64,000 nt of DNA from Hyperoodon ampullatus (Eukaryota; Chordata; Mammalia; Artiodactyla; Ziphiidae), in contig OX457056.1 of the NCBI GenBank assembly GCA_949752795.1, forward strand, positions 90,232,942-90,296,941, given 5' to 3'. The position numbers and the translations under genes were made by a program. The notes beneath the pieces were generated by a model, which saw only the letters and a program-made list of their open reading frames with translations, did no database searches and was not told where the DNA came from. Below, piece by piece: positions 1 through 24,936 of the stretch; within the stretch, counting starts at the first letter, position 1, and the number at the start of each line of letters is the position of its first letter.

Positions 1-718
1 AAGAATTTCCTAAGACATTTGTTTGTTCCAAAAAGATTTCACAGAATTTCCATTATTAAATTTAGTAAAAATTTGATATTAAATAGTAAAACAACATCAC
101 ATGTTAAAAATCCCTTATATCTAGTTACACAATAACATCTACACATCTAGTTTCAGTAAAACAAGAAAACTGGATTATCTAGTAGTACGTCAAAACCAGA
201 ATGACATCTAGGCATTTTTCCCCTATCATCCCTAGGCCTAATTCACCATTGCTTTGAATATCTTCTGAGAATAAACAACCCCACACTAGTCTATAAAAAT
301 GACAACATTCAGGGCTTCCCTGGTGGTGCAGGGGTTGAGAGTCCGCCTGCCAATGCAGGGGACACAGGTTCGTGCCCCGGTCCGGGAAGATCCCACATGC
401 CGTGGAGCGGCTAGGCCCGTGAGCCATGGCCGCTGAGCCTGCGCGTCCAGAGCCTGTGCTCCGCAATGGGAGAGGCCACAGCAGTGAGAGGCCCGTGTAC
501 CACAAAAAAAAAAAAAAAAAAAAAAGACAACATTCAAACTTTTACCAAGCAAAATTAAAAAAAAGGTAATTTCAGATTTAATTGCTGGCATACTGTCCTG
601 CTTCATCATAAATATTAGATCATGACACAGATGTTTATGAAAACAATTACAAAACAATCCCACTTGACATATTATGACGGATAGCTGTTAAAAGTAATCA
701 TTACAGGACATGACTAAC
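1..718. other. NFXL1 intron downstream of exon 10 (partial)
   Basis: AT-rich intron sequence with one young SINE at 312-525. I find no further NFXL1 exon before the window edge. Confidence 0.8.
312..525 (+). mobile_element. CHR-type SINE (short, cetacean deletion form)
   Basis: This is a tRNA-Glu-derived SINE. It starts GGGCTTCCCTGGTGG, contains a B-box-like GGTTCGTGCCCC, and ends in an A tail. An 11-base target duplication GACAACATTCA flanks it at 301-311 and 526-536. The same short form recurs through the window and is the main reason for assigning a cetacean. Confidence 0.95.
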
Positions 719-13865
<13,147 letters not shown>

Positions 13866-14292
13866 CCCTGCAGAGGAAAAAAAAAAAAAGAGTGGAAGGA
13901 GCGTGAGCGCGGTGGTACCAAGGCGGGGAAAAAGGACAGCGGGGGAAGCCGGTGTGAGAGGCGGAATGAGGACGGTCTCCGCGGGGTGGGGACCGGGTTT
14001 GAAAAGGTCGCGGCCCTGTCTCTCCCAGAGGGCGAGTCCCCGCTGAGCCCGGGCTTTGGAGATGGATCGAAGAGGGAGAGGACTAGGCAGAGAAATGGAC
14101 CGCGAGTCAAGGAGCATCCAGCGCCGAAGAAGGAGAACCGGGGAGGAAGGAAGCGCCTCCTCGGACTCAGGGGGAGCGCCGTAACGGGAGAAGTGCAGAC
14201 TGACCCGGCGGCTGCCGCCGGGAACCAACTGCAGTAGCGAACCCGGAGGAAAGAAAGCTACGTCCCCTTACTGACGGCGCCCGCTTTCAACG

Positions 14293-14310
14293 ACTACAGC
14301 TCCCAGAAGC
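14293..14310 (+). promoter_or_regulatory. ZNF143/THAP11-type site (SBS-like), proximal copy
   Basis: The sequence ACTACAGCTCCCAGAAGC is close to the known SBS2-type element ACTACAATTCCCAGAATGC, found at many CpG-island promoters and bound by ZNF143 with THAP11/HCFC1. It lies about 20 bases upstream of the proposed exon 1 donor. Confidence 0.6.
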
Positions 14311-14395
14311 CCCGACTAACCGCTCGCAGAACGCGTGGCATCACTAGCCGCTTCCTCATCCGGGACGGTGACTGTGTGTGGGCAAGGCCTCGGAA

Positions 14396-14407
14396 CGCAT
14401 GCGCGGG
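14396..14407 (+). promoter_or_regulatory. NRF1-like site
   Basis: CGCATGCGCGGG contains the palindromic GCATGC core with GCG flanks typical of NRF1 sites. It lies 10 bases from the distal ZNF143-like site. Confidence 0.5.
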
Positions 14408-14417
14408 CCCTTCGGAA

Positions 14418-14436
14418 ACTACAATTCCCGGCGTGC
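14418..14436 (+). promoter_or_regulatory. ZNF143/THAP11-type site (SBS-like), distal copy
   Basis: ACTACAATTCCCGGCGTGC matches the SBS2-type consensus with three differences near its 3' end. It is in the same orientation as the copy 125 bases to the left. Confidence 0.7.
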
Positions 14437-14581
14437 ATTGGGGCTCGGACGGGGTGGGCGCACAGAGAGGGCGCGAGGTGGGGCGGAGGTGTTCAAAACC
14501 CCGAGGGTGCCGCTTTTTCCGTGCGACTACCCTAAACCCAGCTCGGTATCGGGAGGCTATCTCAGGGGTCATAATTGACTG

Positions 14582-14593
14582 CCCGCCATCTTT
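14582..14593 (+). promoter_or_regulatory. YY1-like site
   Basis: CCCGCCATCTTT carries the GCCATCTT core of the extended YY1 motif, often found at or just downstream of transcription starts. Its plus orientation would suit a plus-strand start here, but none is otherwise supported. Confidence 0.4.
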
Positions 14594-15079
14594 AGCCTCG
14601 CCTTCGGGCTTTCCGGTGGCAGGAAATTTTTCTCACAGAAGGGAAGAGGCACTTATAAAGAAGACGCTTCGGGGTCGGGGAAGAGGGACGGAAAGCTGAG
14701 GGAGTGTTGCGGAAAAGTGGCTGGAGTGGAGAAAGTGCCCTTCTGAATTGCAAAAGCAATGTAGAGGATAAATCTAACGGCATTATTATCATAGTCCTTT
14801 ATAGTTAACAATATACTTTTCCTGAAGCAGGCTGATTTTTACCGTCACGACAGCTCTCTAAAGTAGCCTTTATTAAGGAAAGTAGTCGAGAGCCAGGTCT
14901 GGTCCTGATTCTTCTGACTTCGCTGTTTCCGATAAGAAATAAAGAGAAAGGGAGAGGAGGGAGTGGGAGAACTTTCAAAAATTCGGGGCTCTATCTGGGA
15001 TTGAGAAATACACTGATTGCTGTTTGGGACTACACGGTCCTTTACAACCCTTCAACCTAATTAATTCCTCTACATTAAT

Positions 15080-15260
15080 AATAAGTACCTAATATTTATA
15101 TAGCATTTATTAAGTTCCAGGCACTATTCAAAGCGTTTTACGTATATATGTATATTAACAATGTGGTACTCACAATAATCCTGTTATCCCCATTTTACAG
15201 CTGAGAACACTGAAGCACAGACAGGTTAAGTAACTTGACCTTGTTATAGCCAGGTATTAT
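15080..15260 (-). repeat. MIR-like SINE, inverted, split by a CHR SINE
   Basis: AAGTTCCAGGCACTATTC, CCCCATTTTACAGCTGAG and CAGGTTAAGTAACTTGACC are in inverted MIR order. The younger SINE at 15271 interrupts its right part. Confidence 0.75.
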
Positions 15261-15270
15261 TACTGATTCC

Positions 15271-15478
15271 TTTTTTTTTTTTTTTTTTTTGCGGTACGCG
15301 GGCCTCTGTTGTGGCCTCTCCCGTTGCGGAGCACAGGCTCCGGACGCGCAGGCCCAGCGGCCATGGCTCACGGGCCCAGCCACTCCGCGGCATGTGGGGT
15401 CCTCCCGGACCAGGGCACGAACCCGCATCCCCTGCATCGGCGGGCAGACTCTCAACCACTGCACCACCAGGGAAGCCC
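15271..15478 (-). mobile_element. CHR-type SINE (short form)
   Basis: It is inverted, with the poly(T) at left. The target duplication TACTGATTCC (15261-15270) is matched by TACCGATTCC (15479-15488) with one difference. It splits an older MIR-like repeat. Confidence 0.94.
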
Positions 15479-16039
15479 TACCGATTCCATTTTTTAAATT
15501 AGGAAACAGAGACGCAGAAAACTTTCTTATTCAGTATCCTAGCAGAGCCAGGATTGCAACTGAGCTGTGTGAATCTTGCACTATGCTCTTAAAAACGCCA
15601 TACTATATTATTACTGTGAGAAGGTATTTAATGTTTACCTAGAAATTCCAGTTACTTTTAGAGGACCTAATCAGGCAAAAAGACTCACATAATCAGTTTT
15701 TCCCCTGCCATATTACACAATGATAATTGATAATCATAATAATTACTGTGGCATCAAAAAGAATGTTAAGTGCTCTCTGAATGAGCAAACATTTATTAGA
15801 GTAAAGTTTAGTAGTGGAGAGCTGATGTATATCATAATGTGGAAGCATATGTAAATTGAGAATACATTTCAAAAGCTACCATTGCTGTAATTTTCACTTT
15901 GAAATTTCAGATAACATTTGAGGAAAACAAGAGTTCTTTCTGTTTATCAAAAGGGAACATGAGAAATATATGAAGCTGATAAATATAAATTAAGATTATA
16001 AACATTGAGAAATATAATTGTATAGTTCTAATTAATCTT

Positions 16040-17662
16040 AATTCTTAAAAATACTACCCTCAAGAATAGCTAAAAACAAAAGACTGGCCAACTGTTGGCA
16101 ACTGGAACTCTCATACTTACTGGTGGGAGTGGAAATTGGTTCAAACACTTTCGAAAAATGTTCAGCAGTATCTATTAAAGCTAAACAGGACTTACTACTA
16201 AAGCATGTGATGAAGCAGTTCCACTTCTGAATATATACTGAAAGACATGAGTGCATAGCTCCACAAAAATTCATGTTTATAGCAGCTTTAGTCATAATAG
16301 CCAAAAACTACGAATAACCCTCATGTCTATCAACAGGAGAATTTAAAAATAAATTGTGGTATATGCATATAATGGAATGCTATGCCCCCCCCCAAAAAAA
16401 TACTGATACGTGTAGCAAGATGGGTGAATCTCAAAGATATCATGTTGAACAAAAGAGGCCAGACGCAAAAGAGTACAGTAGGTCTCCTACTTACGAACCT
16501 TCAAGTTGCGAGCTTTCAAAGATGCAAACGTCTGTTCGCATGTCCGATCACATAAGTTAGTTCACATGTCTGGTGTACATTGTCACATGTGTGCATTGTT
16601 TACAAGTGGTTGTGCTTTTGTGTACTTTACTATACAGTACTGTATAGAGTACAGTAGTACAGTATCTTTATTTCAAGCCCAGAATGTCCAGAAGCAAGAG
16701 TAGAAGCAGTGATGATGTAGCTTGTACTGCTAAGAAGCACCAGGAATTGCAGGCCCAGAGAAAGGACGAAGAGAGACAAGAAGAAGAAGTAACTGAAGAA
16801 CCAAAGAGATTCACAACGCAGGAAATGGCAAAGGGATTTTCTTTATTTGAGGAGGCACTTAGTTTTTGAGGCACAGGACAAGAACATAGAAAGGCACATG
16901 AAGGTTGCAGCAACCCTTCAGAATGCAATCCCGTGTCATCTATGAAAAGAAAAAAAGAGCTACTACCCAGACATCACTGGATCATTTTTTCAAGAGGGTA
17001 GATAGAATGAATCCAGCGAGGGACCAGAACCTGTGCCATCAACGTCAGGCATGAGTGAAATGGCAGCTTGCCCTCCCCATCTCCTATTGCTGACCATCCT
17101 TCAGCTCTACCATCTCCCACCTCCTCTCCCTCCTCCAGTCAGTAACTCTTCTTGCCTGTTCACTCGATGCCACCCCCTGTACACCAGCTGTTGTACTGCA
17201 CTACTGTACTTTTCAAGGTACTGTACTGTAAGATTTAAAATGTTTTATTTTTTGTATTTTTTTATGTATTATTTGTGTGAAAAGTATTATAAACCTATTA
17301 CAGTACAGTACTGTATAGCGGACTGTGTTAGTTGAGTACCTAGGCTAACTTTGCTGGCCTTACGAATAAATTGGACTTTGAACGTGCTTTCAAGATGGAA
17401 CTTGTTCATATGTAGAGGACTTATTATACCTACTTGTGAATCTAATTTCATGAAGTTCCTGAACAAGTAACAGAAGCCAGATTAGTGCCTACTTCTGGTA
17501 GGGGTGGGAGGATTTTAACTGGGAAGAGCAATAAGTTATCCTCCTGAGTGGTGGAAAAATTCTATCTTGATCTAGGTAGTAGTTTCACTTATGTGTACAC
17601 ATGTAAAAACTCAAAAAATTATACATTTATGATTTGTGCAATTTACTGTATGAATGATAAAC

Positions 17663-17667
<5 letters not shown>
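16040..17667 (+). mobile_element. Old L1 3' portion, split by a Tigger transposon
   Basis: 16040-16475 carries the end of ORF2 and 3' UTR (…ATAATGGAATGCTATG…, CATGTTGAACAAAAGAGGCC). The same 3' UTR resumes at about 17430 (TTGATCTAGGTAGTAG, CACATGTAAAAACTC, GATTTGTGCAATTTACTGTA). The 16476-17429 interruption is a DNA transposon. No functional ORF remains. Confidence 0.8.
16476..17429 (+). mobile_element. Internally deleted Tigger (TcMar/pogo) DNA transposon
   Basis: Imperfect terminal inverted repeats: left CAGTAGGTCTCCTACTTACG, right (reverse complement) GTATAATAAGTCCTCTAC. The interior encodes a short frame from 16684 (MSRSKSRSSDDVACTAKK) that jumps directly to transposase C-terminal-like text (KGFSLFEEALSF, TTQTSLDHFFKRVDR). 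The catalytic centre is missing, so the copy is a nonautonomous derivative with later stops. It is inserted in an L1 3' UTR next to a TA. Confidence 0.8.
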
Positions 17668-17700
<33 letters not shown>

Positions 17701-17891
17701 GGTACGCTGGCCTCTCACCATTGTGGCCTCTCCCATTGCGGAGCACAGGCTCCGGACGCGCAGGCTCAGCAGCCATGGCTCATGGGCCCAGCCGCTCCGC
17801 GGCACGTGGGATCTTCCCGGACCAGGTCACGAACCCGTGTCCCCTGCATCAGCAGGTGGACTCTCAACCACTGTGCCACCAGGGAAACCCC
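17668..17891 (-). mobile_element. CHR-type SINE (short form)
   Basis: It is inverted, with a run of about 31 T's. The target duplication is ACATCAA (17661-17667 and 17892-17898). It landed at the 3' end of an old L1. Confidence 0.93.
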
Positions 17892-18022
17892 ACATCAATT
17901 TTTTAAAAGAATTATGAAATAAAACATAGAAATAATAAGACATCTGAATACCTTTATTGTCCAGTGATTTAAAAAACTGTGGTTTAATTGTATTTATTCG
18001 TCCATTACTGACATGTCTTCCT

Positions 18023-18736
18023 TTTTTTTATCATTGGAGTAAAACTGCTTTACAATGTTGTGTTAGTTTCTGTTGTACAATGAAGTGAATCAGCTATATG
18101 TATACCTATATCCCCTCCCTCTTGGACCTCCCTTCTCCCCTTCCGCCTGCCCATCTAGGTCATCACAGAGCACCAAGCTGAGCTCCCTGTGTTATACAGC
18201 AGGTTCCCACTAGCTATCTATTTTACACATGGTAGTGTATTTATGTCAAACCGGATCTCCCAATTCGCCCCACCCTCCCCTTCCCCCCAGCTGTGTCCAC
18301 ATGTCCATTCTCTACATCTACGTCTCTATTCCTGCCTTACACCTCACACTGGTCAGAATGGCCATCATCAGAAAATCTACAAACAATAAATGCTGGAGAG
18401 GGTGTGGAGAAAAGGGAACCCTCTTGCACTGTTGGTGGGAATGTAAATTGATAAGCCACTATGGAGAACAGTATGGAGGTTCCTTAAAAAACTAAAAGTA
18501 GAACTACCATATGAGCCAGCAATCCCACTACTGGGCATATACCCAGAGAAAACCATAATTCAAAAGGACACAAGTACCCCAATATTCACTGTAGCACTAT
18601 TTATGGAAACAACCTAAATGTCCAAAGATAGATGAATGGATAAAGAAGATGTGGTACATATATACAATGGAATATTACTCAGCCATAAAAAGGAACAAAA
18701 TTGGGTCATTTATAGAAATGCAGATGGACGTAGAGT
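18023..18736. mobile_element. 5'-inverted (twin-primed) L1 insertion
   Basis: 18023 to about 18338 is an L1 3' UTR in reverse (poly(T), then CATTGGAGTAAAACTGC…CAATGTTGTGTTAGTTTC). About 18339-18736 is the more 5' L1 segment in forward orientation (ACTGGTCAGAATGGCCATC…TGGTACATATATACAATGG). The perfect 15-base duplication CTGACATGTCTTCCT lies at 18008-18022 and 18737-18751, showing that both pieces entered as one event. Confidence 0.9.
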
Positions 18737-20639
18737 CTGACATGTCTTCCTGATACGGATTCTTTTGCCAGTGTACCCATACACGGCTCCCTAAAAACAT
18801 TTACCTTTGACAGATACATCTATACTTAGGTAAACATGGTGCCAGTTATCAATATATTGCCCCTCAGTTCCAATTCACCCTTCAATATATGCTCTGTGAC
18901 AGAGGACAGAACTCCTTTAAACATCTCCACAGAGAGCACAATGTTAAGTTTTCTCAGCAGAGGGCACTGGAGAGGCATTGGAGGAGGGAAAACGATCTCC
19001 TGTTATTTCCTCCTGCTTTACAGTGGAGTCAGCAACCTTGCAGCCTTTGCCTGGCCTGTAGATAAACTTCCGAGCAGCCCGCTCAACATGGAAACTGACC
19101 CCAAGCTCTTCTGCTCACACTGGTACCCTGAGTCACTGCTCACTTTGCAGCTGACACCCCCCTCCCAATACCTGCCACCCTCCCACTGCAGACCCAGACA
19201 CAGCACACCTGTGCCTTGGCTCCCATTCCCTCTGCAAGCTCACCCCACTGGTTCCTGATCACCTGCACTCCAGAGGAGACTGCAGAACGGCTGTGGCCAG
19301 GACAAACCAGCAAGCTTCTCTGCTATCCAGTGGGCTGAATTACACCTTCTCCAATAGTATCTGAACCAGCCTTGGGGAGGGGGATCCTTCTAAGTTTGTC
19401 CTTCTTTGGGTATTCTCCCTTAGCCCTAGAATACCATACACAGTTTTCTTCTAGTCATTCTTTTATCAGGACTTGATAATTCTTTATATTAAACTTAACC
19501 CACTGTGCGGTTCCTATTCTTGATTGGACCCAGACTGATACAAGCACTGTATACATTTTATATCAGTTTTACTTGACATACTAGATATGACCCAATCAAA
19601 CTGACAGCAAAGAAAAAGAAAAAGAAAAAAATGTTAAGAAGGAAATAAAGGGAAAAAGTGTTAAGAAGGAAATAAAGGAGACAACATAAAGTGCAAAATA
19701 TACCAGCTAAAATAAGAAAGATGTTCTGCCATATGTGGGGCAGAAGAGAATTAGAAAAATTAAATAATAGGGTTGATTTTTCTAGCCAGGTTAAATGCAA
19801 ATAACTTTAGAGGGCTGATTCTTTTTTGCTTTACTTATTAATATTCAGAATTGAGTGATAAAAATAGTATTGTATAATGTCAATTTCATGAAAATAAAAT
19901 AATAATTTTTTAATCTGGGCTATCACTTACTTTTCCTAGGAAAACCTTCAGAGACAAAAATCAACCAAACATTTATTCATATTTCATGTAAACTATTTTC
20001 AAATATTCAGCTAAATAATCTATCCATCAATCAATAATTGAGTCTGGCAGTTTTCCAATACTGTCAGGCATTGCATATTTGTACTCAGAGATGGGAAGGT
20101 TTCACTATAAATAAAGAACCAGGATAGGAATGAAAAGGCTCATTGAGATGCTGAGAACTGAGAAAACTATTAAGGGCAGGGTAAGATGTGGATGGGATGG
20201 AAAGAAGCACTCCACGTGGTAGGGACGGCAAGAGTCAAGGTTTAGAAGTGAAAATAAACATGGCATATGTTTGAACCAGAAAGGAGAAAATTCTATTGAA
20301 TCCCCAGGCAAAGGTGACAAATAGGGTTGGAGAGCACCTTGAAAACAGAAGTAAAAAATTTTGGTTTCAATGTTGACACTAAGTAGCCACTATAAGGTTC
20401 AAGAGAAGGAAGATGACAGTATAAAAGGAAGATTTTTCAGGAAAACTAATGTAGAAATAATAGGAAAATTTGAGCTGGGAAGGGCCTTGTGAGAGAATGG
20501 TTGCATAGAATTAAACCGTAGTTGATATGACTCTCAGTTTACAAACTCAGATGTGCAAATTATCACATTAATCATCATCTTTCAATTACCTTAATTTGAA
20601 CTCTGAGTTTTATCTCCTCAGGATTGGTTGGAAAATGCA

Positions 20640-21620
20640 CTTACTACTTCACTCAACAGACACGTATAAAGTCCCTTTTATGCCCCAGACATTTTCTACA
20701 TACTGGAAATAGAGCAATAAATGAAATAAATTACATGGAACTTATATTTGAGTGGAGGAGACAGATGACAAACAAGTAAACAAATTAAGATATAATATCA
20801 AATAGTGATCTGTGCAGGGAGATAAGGTGAAGAGGGTTTCAAGTTAGATTGGGTAAACAAGGTGACATTTGAGCAGAGACCTGAGTGAAGGTCCAACATC
20901 CATTGGATACTGGTGAGCTTCCCAGGAAGAGGAAAAGGAAACTACAAGGACCCAGAAAAGGGAGCATGTTTAAGGACAAGCAAGGAGGCCAACTGAATGA
21001 GATTGAGCAGGCAGAGGAGCAGTAGGAAACCAAATCAGAGAGGTAATCAGGGGTCATTTAATATAGGGCTATGTTGAGGATTTGGGATTCAATTGTAAGC
21101 AAGCTGAGGCAAGGAAGTGACATGATCTGACGTTGCTTTTAAAAGATCAGAGTGGTTGGGCTTCCCTGGTGGCGCAGTGGTTGAGAATCCACCTGCCGAT
21201 GCAGGGGACATGGGTTCGTGCCCCAGTCCGGTAAGATCCCACATGCCGCGGAGCGGCTGGGCCCGTGAGCCATGGCCGCTGAGCCTGCGCATCCAGAGCC
21301 TGTGCTCCGCAATGGGAGAGGCCACAGCGGTGAGAGGCCTGCATACTGCAAAAAAAAAAAAAAAAATCAGAGTGGTAGCTCTGTGGAAATGGACTACTGG
21401 GGAAAGGGGAGCAACAGTGGCATTAGAGATCAGTTAACATGGTGTGTCGTAGTCCAGGTGAAAGATGGTGGTTTGAATGAGCATTGGATGTGGTGACTTA
21501 TAGCCAGATGCAGGATATATTTTGAAGGTTGAGCTGACAACATTCACTGGCAAATTAGATAGCAGGTGTGAAATTCAGAGTCAAGAAAAGACGACTCGGA
21601 AGTTTTTCACCTGAGGAACA
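20640..21620 (+). repeat. Old mammalian interspersed repeat (L2-like), split by a SINE
   Basis: Contains the recurring block CATTTGAGCAGAGACCTGAG…CAAGGAGGCCA…GTGACATGATCTGA, known from many mammalian loci; I am unsure of the family name. The CHR SINE at 21157 interrupts it. Confidence 0.5.
21157..21365 (+). mobile_element. CHR-type SINE (short form)
   Basis: The target duplication ATCAGAGTGGT is perfect (21146-21156 and 21366-21376). It is inserted within an older interspersed repeat. Confidence 0.95.
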
Positions 21621-21769
21621 GAGTCAATGGCAGTGCCCTTTTCTGAAATAGGGAATATTAGGGAAGGAACAGATTTGAGAAACAAATCATGAATTCTGCT
21701 TAGCACACATCAAGTCTTCACTAGAAGTCAACTCTCCTGTTTCTCTCTATGTACAACAACACTTCTGAC

Positions 21770-22640
21770 ACCAGATGTGTGGGTTTTTCCACACAAAATA
21801 ATTATTCAATTCTCTGTGGATATCAACTGAGTGTCCTACACTTAACCCAGTTCTGACACTAGCTGCCTGGAGAGTGCAGACCCCACAGGTTAAGTGCTCA
21901 GTCCCACAAGACTGCCCTCCTCACTTCACATGGCAGTCACAAGTCCTGTTGTTGTCACTTGTACTTCTGACCAACCAGCTATAAACCACAGGTCCCCATG
22001 ACCCCCTCCTCATGTTCAATAATTTGCCAGAATGGCTTACAGAATCCAGGGACACAGTTTACTTACTATTACTGATTTATTATAAATGATACAGTTCAGG
22101 AACAGCCTAGTGGAAGAGATATATAGGACAAGGTACGTGGGAAGAGGCACAGAGCTTCCATGCCTTCTCTGGGAGCACCACCCTCCCAGTACCTCAATGT
22201 GTTCACTAACCTGGAAGCTCTCTGAACCCCTTGGGTTAGGGTTTTTTTTGTTGAGGCTTCATTACATAGACCCGTTGATTAAATCATTGGAATTAGTGAT
22301 TAATTCAACTCCAGCCCTTCCCAGAAAGTCAGGGGGTAGGGCTGAAAGTTCCAACTCTCTAATCTCACAGTTGATTCCCCTGGAAACCAGCCCCTCACCC
22401 TTAGGAACTTTCCAAAAGTCACCTCATTAACATGAACCCAGGCATGGTTGAATAGCAAAAGATACTCCTTTCAATTTTTTCACTCCAGAGCTGTTTCAGG
22501 AGTCTGTGACAGAAACCAAATATAACAAAAGATGCTCCTAAAGCTCATATCACTTAGGAAACTACAAGGGTTTTAGGAGTTCATCCCAGCAGCCAGGGAC
22601 AAATACCAAAATATATATTTCTTATTATATCACAGTTGCC
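21770..22640 (+). repeat. Old LTR-like repeat
   Basis: CTTCCATGCCTTCTCTGGGA, AGCTCTCTGAACCCC, CCTGGAAACCAGCCCC, ACCTCATTAACATGAAC and TTTTAGGAGTTC…TATATTTCTTATTATATCAC appear in the order I remember for a common ancient LTR repeat. Family not certain. Confidence 0.5.
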
Positions 22641-23189
22641 AAAGAGATATCAAGTCGCTAGTTGGATATGCAAGTCTGGAGTTTAGAGGAGAGGCTGGAG
22701 ATATATATTTGGGAGTCTTCAGCATACAGATGTTATAAAGTGCCAGCGGATATATGAGCTCACTTAGGGTGTGAATTTCATGGGACACCTCAGCATTTAA
22801 AGATTCATTGAGGAGGGGAACAAAAAGAGATGGAAGTTCAGTCAGAAAAGTGACTGAAAGCCAAGTGTCCTGAAAGGCAACTGAAGTCTTTTAAGAAAGG
22901 GAGTGATCATCCCTACCAAATGCTACCAAGAGGTCTACTAAGTCTTGGACTGAGAACTGATCATTAGAGTTGGCGATGTAGGGGTCGTTGGTGACCTTGA
23001 CAAGAGGTCTCAGTGGAGTTATAGTAGCAAAATTGAATTGGATCAGATTCAAGAAAGAACAGTAAGAGAGGACCTCTGCAAGGAAATTCTACAAAAGAGT
23101 TTTACAGTAAAGGACAGCAGAAAAATGAGGTGTTAGCAGAAGCAGAGAGAGGGTCAAGAGTCAAATGGTGTCCTTTTAAGATTTGAGCG

Positions 23190-24250
23190 ATTGCAGGCTT
23201 AAAGAGTTAAATATAAGCCATGACACCATAAAACTCCTAGAAGAAAACATAAGCAAAACATTCTCTGACATAAATGGTAGCAATGTTTTCTTAGGTCAGT
23301 CTCTCAAGGCAATAGAAAGAAAGCAAAAATAAACAAGTGGGACCTAATCAAACTTATAAGCTTTTGCACAGCAAAGGAAAGCATAAGCAAAATGAAAAGA
23401 CAACCTATGGACCAGAGAAAATATCTGCAAATGAAGCGACCAACAAGGGCTTAATTTCCAAAATATACAAACAGCTCATGTAACTCAATAACAAAAAAAA
23501 CAAGCAAGCCAATAAAAAAATGGGCAGAAGGCCTTAATAGATATTTCTTCTCCAAAGAAGACATACTGATGGCCAGTAGGCACATGAAACGATGCTCCAC
23601 ATCGCTATTATTAGAGAAATGGAAATCAAACTACAAAACTACAATGAGGTATCACCTCATACTAGTCACAATGGCTGTCATCAAAAAGTCTACAAATAAT
23701 AAATGCTGGAGAGGGTGTGGAGAAAAGGGAACCCTCTACAATGTTGATTGTAAACTGGTGCAGCCACTATGGAAAACAGTATAGAGGTTCATTAAAAAAC
23801 TAAAAATAGAGTTACCATGTGAACTAGCAATCCCACTCCTGGGCATATATCCAGAGAAAATTCTAATTTGAAAAGATACATGCACCCCGATGTTCTTAGC
23901 AGCACTATTTACAATAGCTAAGAAGCAACCTAAATGTCATCACCAGATGAATGGATAAAGAAGCTGTGGTATATATATACAATGGAATACTACTCAGTCA
24001 TAAGGAAATAATGCCATTTGTAGCAACATGGCTGGGCCTAAGATTATCATACTAAGTGAAGTAAATCTGGAAGACAAAGAAAACTACCATATCACTTATA
24101 TGTGGAATCAAAATACGATACAAATGAACTTATTTGTGAAACAGAAGACTCACAGACATAGAAAACAAGCTTATGGTTACCAAAGGGGAAGCGGGGGGTG
24201 GTATCAGACAACATGGTGAATTAGTTAATGGGAAGTCTTTCCATTCTCTT
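23190..24250 (+). mobile_element. L1 ORF2 3' fragment
   Basis: Continuous L1 ORF2-end sequence (…AAACTCCTAGAAGAAAACAT…, TGCTGGAGAGGGTGTGGAG, GGTATATATATACAATGGAA, CTTATATGTGGAATC). It is 5'-truncated and carries stop codons and small deletions. Confidence 0.85.
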
Positions 24251-24720
24251 AATAATCATCTAGATTTCTTTGTTTGTTCATTTAAGCATATTTCTCTCAG
24301 CCTTTGTCTTTCTGGACTGGAGTCCCATGCTCTGTTCCCCCCACCTCTGGACCATTCATTCACATGTGGCAACTCTAACTCCCCTTTGGTCACTCTCTAG
24401 ACTCCATCCACCTCTGATAAGATATATTCAGTTCACTAAACAGAAGTGCATACCATTTTCTAAGTTCAGATGCCCCATGATTTTCTACAAAGGCAAGAAT
24501 ATGTTTCTTCTTAAAACTTCCTAATTAAATCCAGTCTTTTATGATCTTTTTATAATTCCCCACTGGGAACATTACTAGCTGCAAAAGTCCTTATGTAAGC
24601 CTTTATTGCATTTGATTGCTTAGAGCCAATCATTTTTAAATTATAATTTTAATTATTTTACCCCAAGTGTACTCCAGTAGAACTTAACCCTACTGAAGCT
24701 CATCCACTGGTTTTAAGATT

Positions 24721-24936
24721 TTTTTCTTTTTTTTTTCTTTTTTTTTCGGTACGCAGGCCTCTCACTGCTGTGGCCTCTCCCGCTGCGGAGCACAGGCTCC
24801 AGACGCGCAGGCTCAGTGGCCATGGCTCATGGGCCCAGCCGCTCTGCGGCACGTGGGATCCTCCTGGACCGGGGCACGAACCCGTGTCCCCTGCATTGGC
24901 AGGCGGACTCTTAACCACTGCACCACCAGGGAAGCC
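24721..24936 (-). mobile_element. CHR-type SINE (short form)
   Basis: It is inverted, with a C-interrupted T tract. The perfect 14-base duplication CTGGTTTTAAGATT is at 24707-24720 and 24937-24950. Confidence 0.95.

Larger units (their letters stand above)
14272..14420 (-). other. NFXL1: Probable noncoding exon 1 of NFXL1 (5' UTR)
   Basis: The acceptor in front of coding exon 2 requires an upstream exon. The best donor on the minus strand inside the CpG island is CCGTCA|GTAAGG at 14271/14272. The upstream limit is a guess: transcription probably starts between about 14300 and 14600, around the promoter motifs. No transcript evidence is available here. Confidence 0.5.
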
